NCBI RefSeq assembly: GCF_016862195.1
Contig: NZ_BOMM01000076.1
Span: 1 to 63,866, forward strand
DNA: 63,866 nt
Reading direction: 5' to 3'
From: Paractinoplanes ferrugineus
Lineage (GTDB): Bacteria; Actinomycetota; Actinomycetes; Mycobacteriales; Micromonosporaceae
Positions 17,018-25,114 of this stretch are shown here, piece after piece. Below the pieces are notes generated by a model. It did no database searches and was not told where the DNA came from. It saw only the letters and a program-made list of their open reading frames with translations. Both the position numbers and the translations under genes were made by a program. The stretch's first letter is position 1. Every line of letters begins with the position of its first letter.

Positions 17018-17875
17018 CTACTTCGCGATGGCGGTGCCGTGCCGGCAGCCGGCGCAGGAGACCGCCGTCAGCCCGGTCCAGGAGTTCAGGTCGGAGCTGG
17101 TGGCGGTCCAGACCCCGCCGTTGGTGTACTTGTCGACGTAGATCCGCCAGCTGCCGTTGTCGAGCCGGACCAGCGACGGGCCCTCGTAACCGGAGCTGAA
17201 CAGCCGGCCCCGGTTGACCCAGCCTTCGGTGAGGTTGGCGGTGGTCGTCCAGTGCTCGATGTACTTACCGGTCTCGTCCTTGGTGAACGCGTGCCAGGTG
17301 CTGCCGGACTTCACCACGTACGCGTCGATGTGGTTGGTGCCGAGCCCCCACATCTGCGCCGGGCCGCTCCACGACGTCAGCCCGGTGTTCTGCGCGGTGT
17401 AGACATAGGGCCGGAAGCAGGCCGAGCAGGTGGAGGCGCCGACGCTGGCGATGATCCGCACGGTGCCGCCGTCGACGTAGAACTCCGGCGCCCAGGTGTA
17501 TTTGGTGTCGGCGATCCCGGACGGGACGCTCGCGATGTTCGTCCAGCCGGTCAGGTTGGTGCTGGTGGCGATGTTGAAGTAGGTCGAGTTCGTGGTCCAC
17601 GACTGGACGGTGTAGGCGATGTAGTACCTGCCGTTGTACTTCATGATGCTCGGATCACGCAGCACGCCGGTGGGTCCGCGGAAGTTGGTGTCGGTCAGCA
17701 CGCTGTAAGTCTTGCCGCCGTCGGTGGACTGATAGATCCACAGCTCCTCGTCCGCGGCCGCGTCGCCCTTGAACGTCGCGTACAGCAGGGTGGTCGCGGC
17801 CGACGCCGGCGTCGGCACCGCCACCACCGCCAGCATCATCAGCAGCGCGGCGGCGATCCGCCGGAGGGCCGTCAC
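17018..17875 (-). CDS. secreted GH43-type five-bladed beta-propeller glycosidase
   Basis: A 285-residue secreted protein starting at a GTG whose last two bases are shared with the stop of the upstream GH5 gene (GTGA, 4-bp overlap). A signal peptide is cut near TPASAA (about residue 27). The expected GH43/GH62-clan triad is visible. The likely base is Asp74 in LRDPSIMKYNGRYYIAYT, the likely pKa-modulating Asp is 184 in NHIDAYVV, and the likely acid is Glu231 in YEGPSLV. These enzymes remove arabinose or xylose from arabinan and xylan by inversion. The protein is short, with no extra module. Coupling to GH5 suggests joint action on one hemicellulose. Confidence 0.8.
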   Translation of the reverse strand: MTALRRIAAALLMMLAVVAVPTPASAATTLLYATFKGDAAADEELWIYQSTDGGKTYSVLTDTNFRGPTGVLRDPSIMKYNGRYYIAYTVQSWTTNSTYFNIATSTNLTGWTNIASVPSGIADTKYTWAPEFYVDGGTVRIIASVGASTCSACFRPYVYTAQNTGLTSWSGPAQMWGLGTNHIDAYVVKSGSTWHAFTKDETGKYIEHWTTTANLTEGWVNRGRLFSSGYEGPSLVRLDNGSWRIYVDKYTNGGVWTATSSDLNSWTGLTAVSCAGCRHGTAIAK

Positions 17876-18852
17876 AGCCCCCACCCCCACCGCAGCTGGG
17901 CCACGCCGGAGGCGTTGTTGACCGCGAGACCGGAACCGCTCTGCCGGGTGATCGAGTAGGTGTCGCCGGAGCGCAGGCCGGGCCAGTAGACGACGCCCAT
18001 CTGCCGGGCCCGGGTGAGGTCGGTGGTGGCGGCGAAGTACGAGGTGAAGACGTTGCCGTCCTGCGTCGCCCCGTTGGTGTAGGTCAGTCCGGTGGTCATC
18101 GGGGCGCCGGCCTCGTCGATGATGGTTCGCGCGGAGTACGACCCGAGCCGGTCGGTCAGGTTCGCCGTCCACGCGGCGCGGGTGGTGTCGGACGCCCAGA
18201 AGCCGTAGAAGTGCAGCGACAGCAGGGTGCCGGTGAGGGCGGTGGCGGCGCCGACGCCGGTGACGTTGTCGTTGTAGCCGGTGCCGCTGATCACGACCCG
18301 GCCGCGCGGGATGTTCGAGTGCCGGGCCAGCCAGCCCGAGCAGAGCGACACCCAGCTGCTGAGGCTGTAGCCGAACGGCTCGTTCATCGGCTCGAAGTAG
18401 ACGTTCGGGTTGCCGGCGAAGTCCGAGGTCACCCGGTCCCACATGGTGTTCCAGCCGGCGGTGTCGTCGACGAGGCCGTTCTTGGAGGTGTCCGCCTCCC
18501 AGTACGACACGATGACCTTCATGCCGTGGGCGAGGGCCGAGTCGAAGGCCCCTTTGTAGGCGGTCCACCAGGCGGAGTTGACGCTCTGCGGGTTGATCGG
18601 CAGCCGGAGCGTGTTGGCGCCGAGCAGGTTCTGGAAGCCCGTGACGACGCCGTCGGCCTTGGTGCGGACCGTGCTGTAGCTGTCCGACGCGGTCAGCCCG
18701 GTCGGGATGACCCAGCCGTCGACGTAGTTGTCGCGGGCGTCGGCCCAGTTGACGCCGCGAAAGCCGCTGGTCGCCGCGGACGCCTCCGCGGGCAGGGTGA
18801 GCAGCGGCACGGCTGCCAGGACGGCACAGAGAAGAACGCGTAGACGTCTCAC
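17872..18852 (-). CDS. secreted GH5 glycosidase (first paralogue)
   Basis: A secreted single-domain GH5 enzyme of 326 residues from the GTG at 18852. That start is favoured because GGGAG lies 5 bases before it; the ATG at 18864 would overlap an operator and lacks a site. A signal peptide (LLCAVLAAVPLLTLP) is followed by FRGVNWADARDNYVDGW. The acid/base Glu lies in YFEPMNEP (Glu158 from this start) and the nucleophile in IIDEAGAP (Glu247). GH5 covers endoglucanases, mannanases and others; the short chain with no CBM does not settle which. The C-terminus RWGWGL matches the second GH5 (RYGWGL), and the two are paralogues. It is first in an operon with GH43. Confidence 0.85.
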   Translation of the reverse strand: MRRLRVLLCAVLAAVPLLTLPAEASAATSGFRGVNWADARDNYVDGWVIPTGLTASDSYSTVRTKADGVVTGFQNLLGANTLRLPINPQSVNSAWWTAYKGAFDSALAHGMKVIVSYWEADTSKNGLVDDTAGWNTMWDRVTSDFAGNPNVYFEPMNEPFGYSLSSWVSLCSGWLARHSNIPRGRVVISGTGYNDNVTGVGAATALTGTLLSLHFYGFWASDTTRAAWTANLTDRLGSYSARTIIDEAGAPMTTGLTYTNGATQDGNVFTSYFAATTDLTRARQMGVVYWPGLRSGDTYSITRQSGSGLAVNNASGVAQLRWGWGL

Positions 18853-18862
18853 CAGGACTCCC

Positions 18863-18878
18863 ATGTTTACGCAAACAT
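18863..18878. promoter_or_regulatory. LacI-type operator in front of the GH5-GH43 operon
   Basis: atgtttacgcaaacat is symmetric at 14 of 16 positions. It lies immediately upstream of the ribosome site of the GH5 gene. It resembles the palindromes in the 5310-5682 region (shared GTAAACGC / GCGTAAAC core). This suggests one LacI-family regulator for both glycan islands. Confidence 0.5.
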
Positions 18879-18931
18879 TCAGGATGCTGAATGATTACGT
18901 CGACGTTGCGGGTCTGTCAAGGATCACTGCG

Positions 18932-19543
18932 TCAGGGCCGCCGGACAGCGCGGTAGAGGACGTAGTGGCCGACCGGGCCGCGGCGGTGGCCGCGGCCGCT
19001 CTCGGTGGCGTCCAGGCCGGCGTCGCGGATCAGCGCGACGACTCGGTCGGGGGTGTTGCCGGCCAACCGGGGGTGCGCGTGTCCGCCGGCCGCGTCGATC
19101 AGGTGCAGTTCGCCGCCCGGCCGCAGGACCCGGTGGACCTCGGCCATCACCCGCGGCTTATCGGCGTCGTCCAGGTGATGCAGCATGTACGAGGACAGCA
19201 CCCGGTCCACGCTCGCGTCCGGAACCGGCAGCTCGTCGGCGAAGGCGCGCTCGAAGCGCACCGGCAGACCCCGGCGAACGGCTTTGCGGTGGCCCCGGCG
19301 GAGCGCCCGCGGGTCGGGGTCGGTGCCGAGCACGTCGGCCCCGGGCGTACGCCGGGCGAGCCGCAGCACCACGTTCCCGGTGCCGCAGCCGATCTCCAGC
19401 ACCCGGTGACCGGGTCGCACATCGGCCTGGTCGAGCAGTTCGTCGTGCAGTCGGCCGACGCCGGCCAGCCGGGTGCACGGGTCGTAGAGGAACAGCAGCG
19501 CATGCTGGCCCATCGCCGGCAGATAGTCCCGTTCGGTCACCAT
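18932..19543 (-). CDS. class I SAM-dependent methyltransferase
   Basis: A 203-residue cytosolic protein with Rossmann-fold methyltransferase motifs: motif I VLEIGCGTGNV (about residues 48-58), acidic TDPDP after strand 2, SSYMLHHLDD as motif II/post-II, and VLRPGGELHLID as motif III. This is the Methyltransf_11/25 type, as found in small-molecule or quinone methyltransferases; the substrate is unknown. GGAGG 5 bases before the ATG fixes the start. It is divergent from the AraC-family regulator, with only 45 bp between the starts, so it may be that regulator's target. Confidence 0.88.
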   Translation of the reverse strand: MVTERDYLPAMGQHALLFLYDPCTRLAGVGRLHDELLDQADVRPGHRVLEIGCGTGNVVLRLARRTPGADVLGTDPDPRALRRGHRKAVRRGLPVRFERAFADELPVPDASVDRVLSSYMLHHLDDADKPRVMAEVHRVLRPGGELHLIDAAGGHAHPRLAGNTPDRVVALIRDAGLDATESGRGHRRGPVGHYVLYRAVRRP

Positions 19544-19575
19544 GTTCGCCTCCGGATGCGACTAAGTTGCGGTTG

Positions 19576-19581
19576 TACGCT
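19576..19581 (+). promoter_or_regulatory. -10 element of a probable leaderless promoter
   Basis: TACGCT lies exactly 7 bases before the ATG at 19589 with no ribosome site in between, matching the TANNNT-7-ATG rule for leaderless genes. Confidence 0.4.
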
Positions 19582-19588
19582 CAGCCTC

Positions 19589-20533
19589 ATGGCCCGTGCG
19601 AAAGCAAACAACGGCCGATCTGTGGCTGCCATGCGACGATCTTCGGATCCGCCGCTGGTCGGCTTCCCGTGGGCGCCGGGGGCGGTGCCGGTGGTCGTCG
19701 CGCACGTGCCCGAGCACTCCCCCGCGGGGCGACTCCCCCGGTCCGCGGACCACGCGCACAGCCACGACTTCCTGGTGCTCCTCTACGCGCATCGTGCCGA
19801 CGGCTCGGTGCTGCTGGACGGCCGCGAGTGGCCGGTGCGGGACGGCGACCTGTTCGTCATCGCCCCGGGCCAGGTCGTGTCGTTCACCGGGCCGGCGCAC
19901 GAGGTCGTCCGGGACGCCTGGACGGTGTACTTCCCGGCCGACGTCATCCGGCCCGGGACCCCCGGGGCGTACTCGTCCTGGCGGGCCCATCCGCTGCTGT
20001 TCCCGTTCGCCCGCGGCACCGACCGGGCCCAGCGCCTGCGCATCCCGGCGGCTGCGCGGGACGAGTGGGTCGCGCGCTTCCGGGCCCTCGAGGACGAGCT
20101 GACCGGCCGCCGGGACGGCCACGCCGAGGCCGCCCTCGCCCATCTCACCCTGCTGCTGGTGGCGGTGGCCCGGCTGCCCACCGACGTCGCCGACGAGTTG
20201 CGGGCCGCCCGGGAGCCCCTGCTCGCCGCGGTCTTCGACGTGATCGAACGCCGTTACGCCGAGCCGATCTCGCTGGTCGACGTCGCCGCCGAGCTCGCGT
20301 TGACCACCGGTCATCTGACCACGGTGGTGCGCCGGCGCAGCGGCCGGACCGTGCAGCAGTGGCTTACCGAGCGCCGCATGCAGGCCGCCCGCCAGCTGCT
20401 GACCAGCACCGATCTGACCGTGGCCGCGATCAGCCACCGGGTCGGCTACCCCGACGTCAGCTATTTCATCAAGCGCTTCCGGGCCGCCCACGGCCGCACC
20501 CCGGCCCGGTGGCGCGCCCCGTCCCGATCCTGA
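19589..20533 (+). CDS. AraC family transcriptional regulator
   Basis: A 314-residue regulator. The N-terminal cupin (about residues 25-160; HAHSHDFLVLLY, DGREWPVRDGDLFVIAPGQV) would bind an effector. The C-terminal double HTH (about 225-310) has LVDVAAELALTTGHLTTVVRRRSG and then ISHRVGYPDVSYFIKRFRAAHGRTPARWR, the AraC signature. The frame is open far upstream, but the first 280 codons there lie antisense to the methyltransferase and are rejected. The ATG at 19589 fits the leaderless -10, while 19631 is an alternative. The cupin suggests a small ligand. The divergent methyltransferase and the downstream aminotransferase are candidate targets. Confidence 0.9.
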   Translation: MARAKANNGRSVAAMRRSSDPPLVGFPWAPGAVPVVVAHVPEHSPAGRLPRSADHAHSHDFLVLLYAHRADGSVLLDGREWPVRDGDLFVIAPGQVVSFTGPAHEVVRDAWTVYFPADVIRPGTPGAYSSWRAHPLLFPFARGTDRAQRLRIPAAARDEWVARFRALEDELTGRRDGHAEAALAHLTLLLVAVARLPTDVADELRAAREPLLAAVFDVIERRYAEPISLVDVAAELALTTGHLTTVVRRRSGRTVQQWLTERRMQAARQLLTSTDLTVAAISHRVGYPDVSYFIKRFRAAHGRTPARWRAPSRS

Positions 20534-20608
20534 TCGACGCCACCGTGCCGCCGGGCGAAGCCCGCGACGTCATCCTCGAGCGGGAAGGGCACCGCATAGG
20601 CTCAACCG

Positions 20609-21808
20609 ATGATCCTTGATGTCGCCCGCGCCCGGTCCGGTTATCCCGCCCTCGCCGACGGCTTCGTGCACTTCGACGGGGCCGGCGGCACCCAGCCGGC
20701 CGAGCCGGTGATCGCCGCGATCGCCGGGGCGATGCGCACGGCGGTGTCCAACCGGGGCACGGCCAACGAGCCCGCCCGCCGGTCCGGGCAGATCGTCGAG
20801 GCGGCTCGCTCGGCGGTCGCCGATCTCGTCGGTGGCGACCCGGCCGGCGTGGTGTTCGGCCCGAGCGCCACCGCGCTGACCTACCTGGTGGCCCGCACCC
20901 TGGCGGCGGGCTGGGGTCCGGGCGACGAGGTGGTGGTGTCGCGGCTGGATCATGACGCCAACGTCCGGCCGTGGGTGCAGACCGGCGCGACCGTGCGCTG
21001 GGCGGAGGTCGATCTCGCGACCGGTGAGCTGCCGGTGGCGCAGTACCGCGAGCTGATCGGGCCGCGCACGCGGCTGGTCGCGGTGACCGCGGCCAGCAAC
21101 GTCACCGGGACCATGCCGGCGGTCCGGGAGATCGCCGACCTCGCGCATGCGGTCGGGGCTCTGGTGTACGTCGACGGCGTGCACGCCACCGCCCATCGCC
21201 CCACCGACGTCGCCGCGATGGGCGCCGACTTCTACGTGACCAGCGCCTACAAGTGGTCGGGTCCGCACTACGCCGCCGTGGTGGCCGATCCGGCGAGGTG
21301 GGAGCCGCTGCTCCCGGCGAAGCTGCTCCCGTCGTCCGACCGGGTGCCGGACCGGTTCGAGTTCGGCACGTTGAGCTTCGAGCTGCTGGCCGGCCTCACC
21401 GCCGCGGTCGAGCACCTGGCCGATCTGGTCCCGGCGGACGCCGGCGTCGGCCGGCGCGACCGGCTGCTGGCGAGCATGGCGGCCGTCACCGAACACGAGA
21501 ACCGGCTGATCGATCGGCTGCTCAGCGGACTGGCCGGGATCGACGGCCTGACGATCCGGCCGGCGGGCGCCGATCGCTGCCCGACGGTCTCCTTCCGGAT
21601 CGCCGGCCAGACCCCGGCCGAGACCGCCCGGCAGCTCGGCGAGCAGGGCATCTGCGTGTCGCACGGCGACTATTACGCGGTCGAGTATTTCGAGGCGGCC
21701 GGCCTGCGGGCGAGCGGCGGGGCCGTGCGGGCCGGCCTCTACCACTACAACACCGAGGACGAGGTCGACCGCCTCGTGCGTACTCTCAAAGACCCCAGCC
21801 GTACCTGA
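20609..21808 (+). CDS. class V aminotransferase, cysteine desulfurase-like
   Basis: A 399-residue PLP enzyme of fold type I. The PLP Lys is 215 in TSAYKWSGPHY, the cofactor-phosphate region is near FGPSATALTYLVA, and the Asp that contacts the pyridine ring is in LVYVDGVHAT (Asp189). Overall it resembles the cysteine desulfurase-like group related to VC1184 rather than IscS or SufS; I cannot confirm the sulfur-carrying Cys by eye, so desulfurase activity is uncertain. No Fe-S assembly genes are nearby. Its 3' end overlaps the convergent second GH5 gene by 23 bp, and both reading frames look genuine there. Confidence 0.85.
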   Translation: MILDVARARSGYPALADGFVHFDGAGGTQPAEPVIAAIAGAMRTAVSNRGTANEPARRSGQIVEAARSAVADLVGGDPAGVVFGPSATALTYLVARTLAAGWGPGDEVVVSRLDHDANVRPWVQTGATVRWAEVDLATGELPVAQYRELIGPRTRLVAVTAASNVTGTMPAVREIADLAHAVGALVYVDGVHATAHRPTDVAAMGADFYVTSAYKWSGPHYAAVVADPARWEPLLPAKLLPSSDRVPDRFEFGTLSFELLAGLTAAVEHLADLVPADAGVGRRDRLLASMAAVTEHENRLIDRLLSGLAGIDGLTIRPAGADRCPTVSFRIAGQTPAETARQLGEQGICVSHGDYYAVEYFEAAGLRASGGAVRAGLYHYNTEDEVDRLVRTLKDPSRT

Positions 21809-22802
21809 TGCGGTTCGCACCGCTGGTGTTCCGCACCGTCAGGGTCTGGTTGGTGCCGCTGCCCGACCGGGAGTACATCGAGTAGGGGTCCCAGGTCTTG
21901 CCGGAGGCGATCTTGCCGCCGAGGGCCGGCCAGTAGACGCCGCCGATGCCGAGGGCGCGCTGGCGTTCGGTGACGGCGCGCAGGTAGCGGACGAAGTTGT
22001 CGGTGGCGTTCGGATCGTTGTAGTTCAGGTTGTTGTCCATCTGGGCGCCGTACTCGGTGAGCACCGCCCGCGACCCGCAACTGCCGAGGCGGGTCGGGAA
22101 GTCGCTGTACCACTGGTCATATGTCTTGGTGCCGTAGAAGAACGCGTAGTAGTGGTAGGACAGCAGGGTGCCGGTGAAGCGGCTGTCGGTGCAAAGGTCA
22201 CGCAGATCCTGGCTGTAACCGGTGCCGCCGATCAGCATCCGGCCCTTCGGCACCGACGGGTGCGCGCTGATCCACGCGGCGGCGAAGTTGCGCCAGTCCG
22301 CCGAACTGTATCCGTGCGGCTCGTTCATCGGCTCGAAGTAGACCTGGCTGTTGGTGCCGTAGGCGGCGATCACGGTGTTCCACATCGTACTGAAGGCGCT
22401 GGTGTTGGTGATCTTGCCGCCGGACGCGGCGCCGTCCTCCCAGTAGGCGAGGACAACCTTGAAGCCGCGACCGGTGGCGGCGTCGATCGTGCCGCGGTAG
22501 GCGCTCCACCAGCTGGTGCCGGCATCCTGGGTGTTGATCGGCAGGCGCACCGTGTTGACGCCCAGTGCGGCCATCCCGTTGTAGATCGCGTTCGACTTGG
22601 CCACGACGGTGCTGTAGCTGTCGGAGCTGCTCAATCCTTCGAGTACGTGGGTGCCGGTGGTGAAGTTGTCGCCCACCCGGGCCCAGTTCACGCCTTTGAA
22701 CTGGTTGGTGGCCGCACTGGCGGGGGACGCGCCACTGACCGCGGCGACCGGGACGAGCGTCACCGCGGCCAGGGCGCTGAGGAGAACACGTTGGAGGGTC
22801 AT
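21786..22802 (-). CDS. secreted GH5 glycosidase (second paralogue)
   Basis: A 338-residue secreted enzyme. A signal peptide (LLSALAAVTLVPVAAVSG) is cut near SPASAA. The mature part starts FKGVNWARVGDN and carries the acid/base in YFEPMNEPHGYS (Glu161) and the nucleophile in VLTEYGAQ (Glu250). It ends RYGWGL, like the first GH5. Relatedness to the 17872-18852 protein is evident throughout (SSDSYSTV versus ASDSYSTV, LRLPIN versus VRLPIN), so they arose by duplication. The ATG at 22802 follows AAGGAGG by only one base. A TTG 6 codons upstream is possible, so the true start is unclear. It lies 79 bp after the GH16 gene on the same strand. Confidence 0.85.
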   Translation of the reverse strand: MTLQRVLLSALAAVTLVPVAAVSGASPASAATNQFKGVNWARVGDNFTTGTHVLEGLSSSDSYSTVVAKSNAIYNGMAALGVNTVRLPINTQDAGTSWWSAYRGTIDAATGRGFKVVLAYWEDGAASGGKITNTSAFSTMWNTVIAAYGTNSQVYFEPMNEPHGYSSADWRNFAAAWISAHPSVPKGRMLIGGTGYSQDLRDLCTDSRFTGTLLSYHYYAFFYGTKTYDQWYSDFPTRLGSCGSRAVLTEYGAQMDNNLNYNDPNATDNFVRYLRAVTERQRALGIGGVYWPALGGKIASGKTWDPYSMYSRSGSGTNQTLTVRNTSGANRIRYGWGL

Positions 22803-22881
22803 GCCTCCTTGGTAGGACAAGGGGCGGGACCGCGCGATCTTTCGATCCGGCCCGGACAGAAACAGACACAGCCGAACACGA

Positions 22882-24249
22882 TCAGAGCTTGCCCCAGATC
22901 TGGTTGGCGGTGGCGGCGCAGTCCCACAGCTGCAGGGCGGCGCTGTTGCCGCCGTTCCAGTCCTTGATGTCCACGCAGCGGCCGGCGGAGACGTTCACCA
23001 GCGTGCGCGCGGCGGTGAGGGTGAACCGCTGCACGGCGTTGCCGTTGCAGTCGGCCAGCTGGATGGGGGTGCCGTTGGCCAGGGCGCCCCCGGCCGGGTC
23101 CATGCACTTGCCCATGGCGCGCAGGGTGCCGTCGGACTGGAACGACCACTTCTGCGCGTCGCTGCCGTTGCAGTCCCACATCTGCAGGAGCGCCCCCGCG
23201 GTCGCCTGGGCGTTCGGGATGTCGATGCAGCGGCCGCTGAAGGTGGACTGCAGCATCGTCGCACCGGTCGCCGGCGGCGCGGTGGGAGCGGTGGTCGGTG
23301 TGGTCGGCGGCGCGCCGCCGTCGCAGTCGTTGGTCGCGACGACGTTGTCGGTCCACCCGGTGCCCGCCGCCCGGTACGCGTTTATCGCGGCACTCGCCTG
23401 CGCCGGGCTGAGCACCTGCTTCTTGGCGTGGTAGAGGTAGTCGACGGACTCGAGGTAGGTGCTGGTGCCGCCGGCGTGCCCGGCCAGGTCGATGAACCAC
23501 TGGTTGAAGTCGATCGACATGTTCTGCCGGGGGTAGACCTTGCCCGAGTGGTCGCCGACCAGGGTGCCGTCGATGTAGTACTTCACGTGGCCGCCGCCGA
23601 CGGTCGCCATCACGTCGTGCCAGCCGTTGATGCTGCGCGCCTGCTGGCTGTGCACGTTGTCGGCGTACCAGGGGTCGGCCACGTAGGTGTACCAGGTGGT
23701 CTGGTAGTTGATCGGTCCGGCCTCGCCCCAGCCGCCGTTCGGCAGATATTCCGAGAAGTCCATCTCGGAGTAGACCGGGTCCATCGGGGCGGCCAGCGGG
23801 GAGATCGTGTAGAACGTCTGGTTCACGTGGTCGCCGTCCGAACCGCTCACCGGGGCGTCGGAGAACTTGATCCGGGCCAGGTAGGTGCCCTCGAAGAAGC
23901 GGCGGTTGCGCTGCGAGAACTCGGCCTGCGACGTGCCCGCGGCGGTGCCGTCGGTGACCGCCTTGAGCTGGGCGACCTTCTGCCCGTCGACGGTCGGGAA
24001 GGACACGTTGTCGGCGAGCCAGCGCGCGCCGCCCACGCCCGGCCCACCGGAGTTGGTGCGGATGCTCCAGCCCCGCTGGCTCAGCGCCGCGTCGGTGCGC
24101 GAGGAGTAGTTGAAGTCGTCGAAGAGCACGCCGCAGCCGGTGGCGGCGCTGCTGCTGGGCGCGGTGACGAGACCGATGCCGGTGAGGGCCGCGGCGGCCG
24201 CGGCGACGGTCGCGCCGATGGCGATCTTGCGGGTTGGCGGCAGACCCAT
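22882..24249 (-). CDS. secreted GH16-type endoglycosidase with CBM13
   Basis: A 455-residue secreted protein. A signal peptide is cut near PSSSAA (about residue 36). A concanavalin-like domain (about 40-290) carries YSEMDFSEY, which fits the GH16 catalytic ExDxxE motif with Glu162, Asp164 and Glu167. GH16 enzymes cut beta-1,3/1,4-glucans, agars or galactans by retention. A Pro/Thr linker (about 315-330) leads to a ricin-type trefoil (about 335-455) with SGRCIDI, GKCMDP and AGRCVDI repeats. The ATG has an AAGGAG site 9 bases upstream. The gene is divergent from the GntR regulator and its promoter holds two matching operators, so that regulator very likely controls it. Confidence 0.82.
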   Translation of the reverse strand: MGLPPTRKIAIGATVAAAAAALTGIGLVTAPSSSAATGCGVLFDDFNYSSRTDAALSQRGWSIRTNSGGPGVGGARWLADNVSFPTVDGQKVAQLKAVTDGTAAGTSQAEFSQRNRRFFEGTYLARIKFSDAPVSGSDGDHVNQTFYTISPLAAPMDPVYSEMDFSEYLPNGGWGEAGPINYQTTWYTYVADPWYADNVHSQQARSINGWHDVMATVGGGHVKYYIDGTLVGDHSGKVYPRQNMSIDFNQWFIDLAGHAGGTSTYLESVDYLYHAKKQVLSPAQASAAINAYRAAGTGWTDNVVATNDCDGGAPPTTPTTAPTAPPATGATMLQSTFSGRCIDIPNAQATAGALLQMWDCNGSDAQKWSFQSDGTLRAMGKCMDPAGGALANGTPIQLADCNGNAVQRFTLTAARTLVNVSAGRCVDIKDWNGGNSAALQLWDCAATANQIWGKL

Positions 24250-24282
24250 GGGGGTGGGCTCCTTTGCACTCGGACGATGATT

Positions 24283-24335
24283 GACCAGTGGTATGGGGAT
24301 TGGTCGTTCGAGTACCGTGATTCATACCAGTGGTC
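24283..24335. promoter_or_regulatory. paired GntR/HutC-type operators
   Basis: GACCAGTGGTATG (24283-24295) and CATACCAGTGGTC (24323-24335) are inverted copies differing at one position. Their accAGTGGT cores are 42 bp apart, four helical turns. The second runs into AGTGGTCTA, the half-site of DasR-type dre operators. The pair lies between GH16 and the HutC-family regulator. Confidence 0.6.
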
Positions 24336-24409
24336 TACGTCAATAGACTTCCGCACAGGTGCCCCTGCTGACCACCGTGGGTGCCCGGCCGGACGGATGG
24401 GGGAACACG

Positions 24410-25114
24410 ATGCGGCGCGCCGAGGTGCGGGACCGACTGCGTGAGCTGATCGACGCCCGGGCGCCCGGCGACCCGATGCCCTCGGAACGCTCCCTCTCCG
24501 AGGACCTCGGCGCCTCCCGCCCGACGGTCCGCGCCGCCCTCGACGACCTGACCCGCAACGGCCTGCTCGTCCGCCAGCACGGCCGGGGCACCTTCACCAG
24601 CCCGCACAAGATCTCCCAGGAGGTCCCGGCGGCCTCCGGCGAGCCCATTCCGCCGGCCGAGGGCAACTGGCTCAGCGACATTCTGGAGTTCCGCACCGAG
24701 TCGGCGGGCGCCCGGTTCGGCCGTCGCCTGCGCGTCTCCCCCGCCGACGAGGTCCTGTTTGTGCTGCGCCGGCGCATCGTCGACGGCGAGCCGATGGCCC
24801 TCGAGGAGATCCGGCTGCCGTGCGCCCTCGTCCCCGGCATCACCGCCGACGAGTTCGTGGCCGGCTCGCTCTACCGCCGGCTGCGCGAGCACTACGGCGT
24901 CGACCCGACCGACGCGGTGCAGACCACCGAGCCGACGGTCACCGACGCGAGCGAGTCACGGCTGCTGGGCGTGCCGCTCTACGCACCGGCGCTGCTCTTC
25001 GAACGCACCACCCGCGACGGCACCGGCCGGGTCATCGAATACACCCGGTCCATCTACCGCGGCGACCGCTACCGGATCACCAGCCACCTCCGGCTGGGCC
25101 CGGACTCGGGCTGA
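24410..25114 (+). CDS. GntR family (HutC/UTRA) transcriptional regulator
   Basis: A 234-residue regulator. An N-terminal winged helix (about residues 1-65) has MPSERSLSEDLGASRPTVRAALDDL and LLVRQHGRGTFT. A UTRA effector domain (about 80-228) follows, with VLFVLRRRIVDGEPMALEEIRL and the typical late RSIYRGDRYRITSHL. HutC-type regulators often sense phosphorylated or small sugars; DasR (GlcNAc-6-P) is the best-known actinomycete relative. The ATG at 24410 is chosen for the GGGG site upstream; 17 further in-frame codons would run into the operators. It likely represses itself and the divergent GH16 gene. It ends immediately against the convergent GH65 gene. Confidence 0.9.
   Translation: MRRAEVRDRLRELIDARAPGDPMPSERSLSEDLGASRPTVRAALDDLTRNGLLVRQHGRGTFTSPHKISQEVPAASGEPIPPAEGNWLSDILEFRTESAGARFGRRLRVSPADEVLFVLRRRIVDGEPMALEEIRLPCALVPGITADEFVAGSLYRRLREHYGVDPTDAVQTTEPTVTDASESRLLGVPLYAPALLFERTTRDGTGRVIEYTRSIYRGDRYRITSHLRLGPDSG

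Noticed and set aside
18728..19588. Upstream extension of the AraC frame to 601 codons
   Set aside because: The added part is antisense to a clear methyltransferase and has no ribosome site; a leaderless start at 19589 explains the gene.
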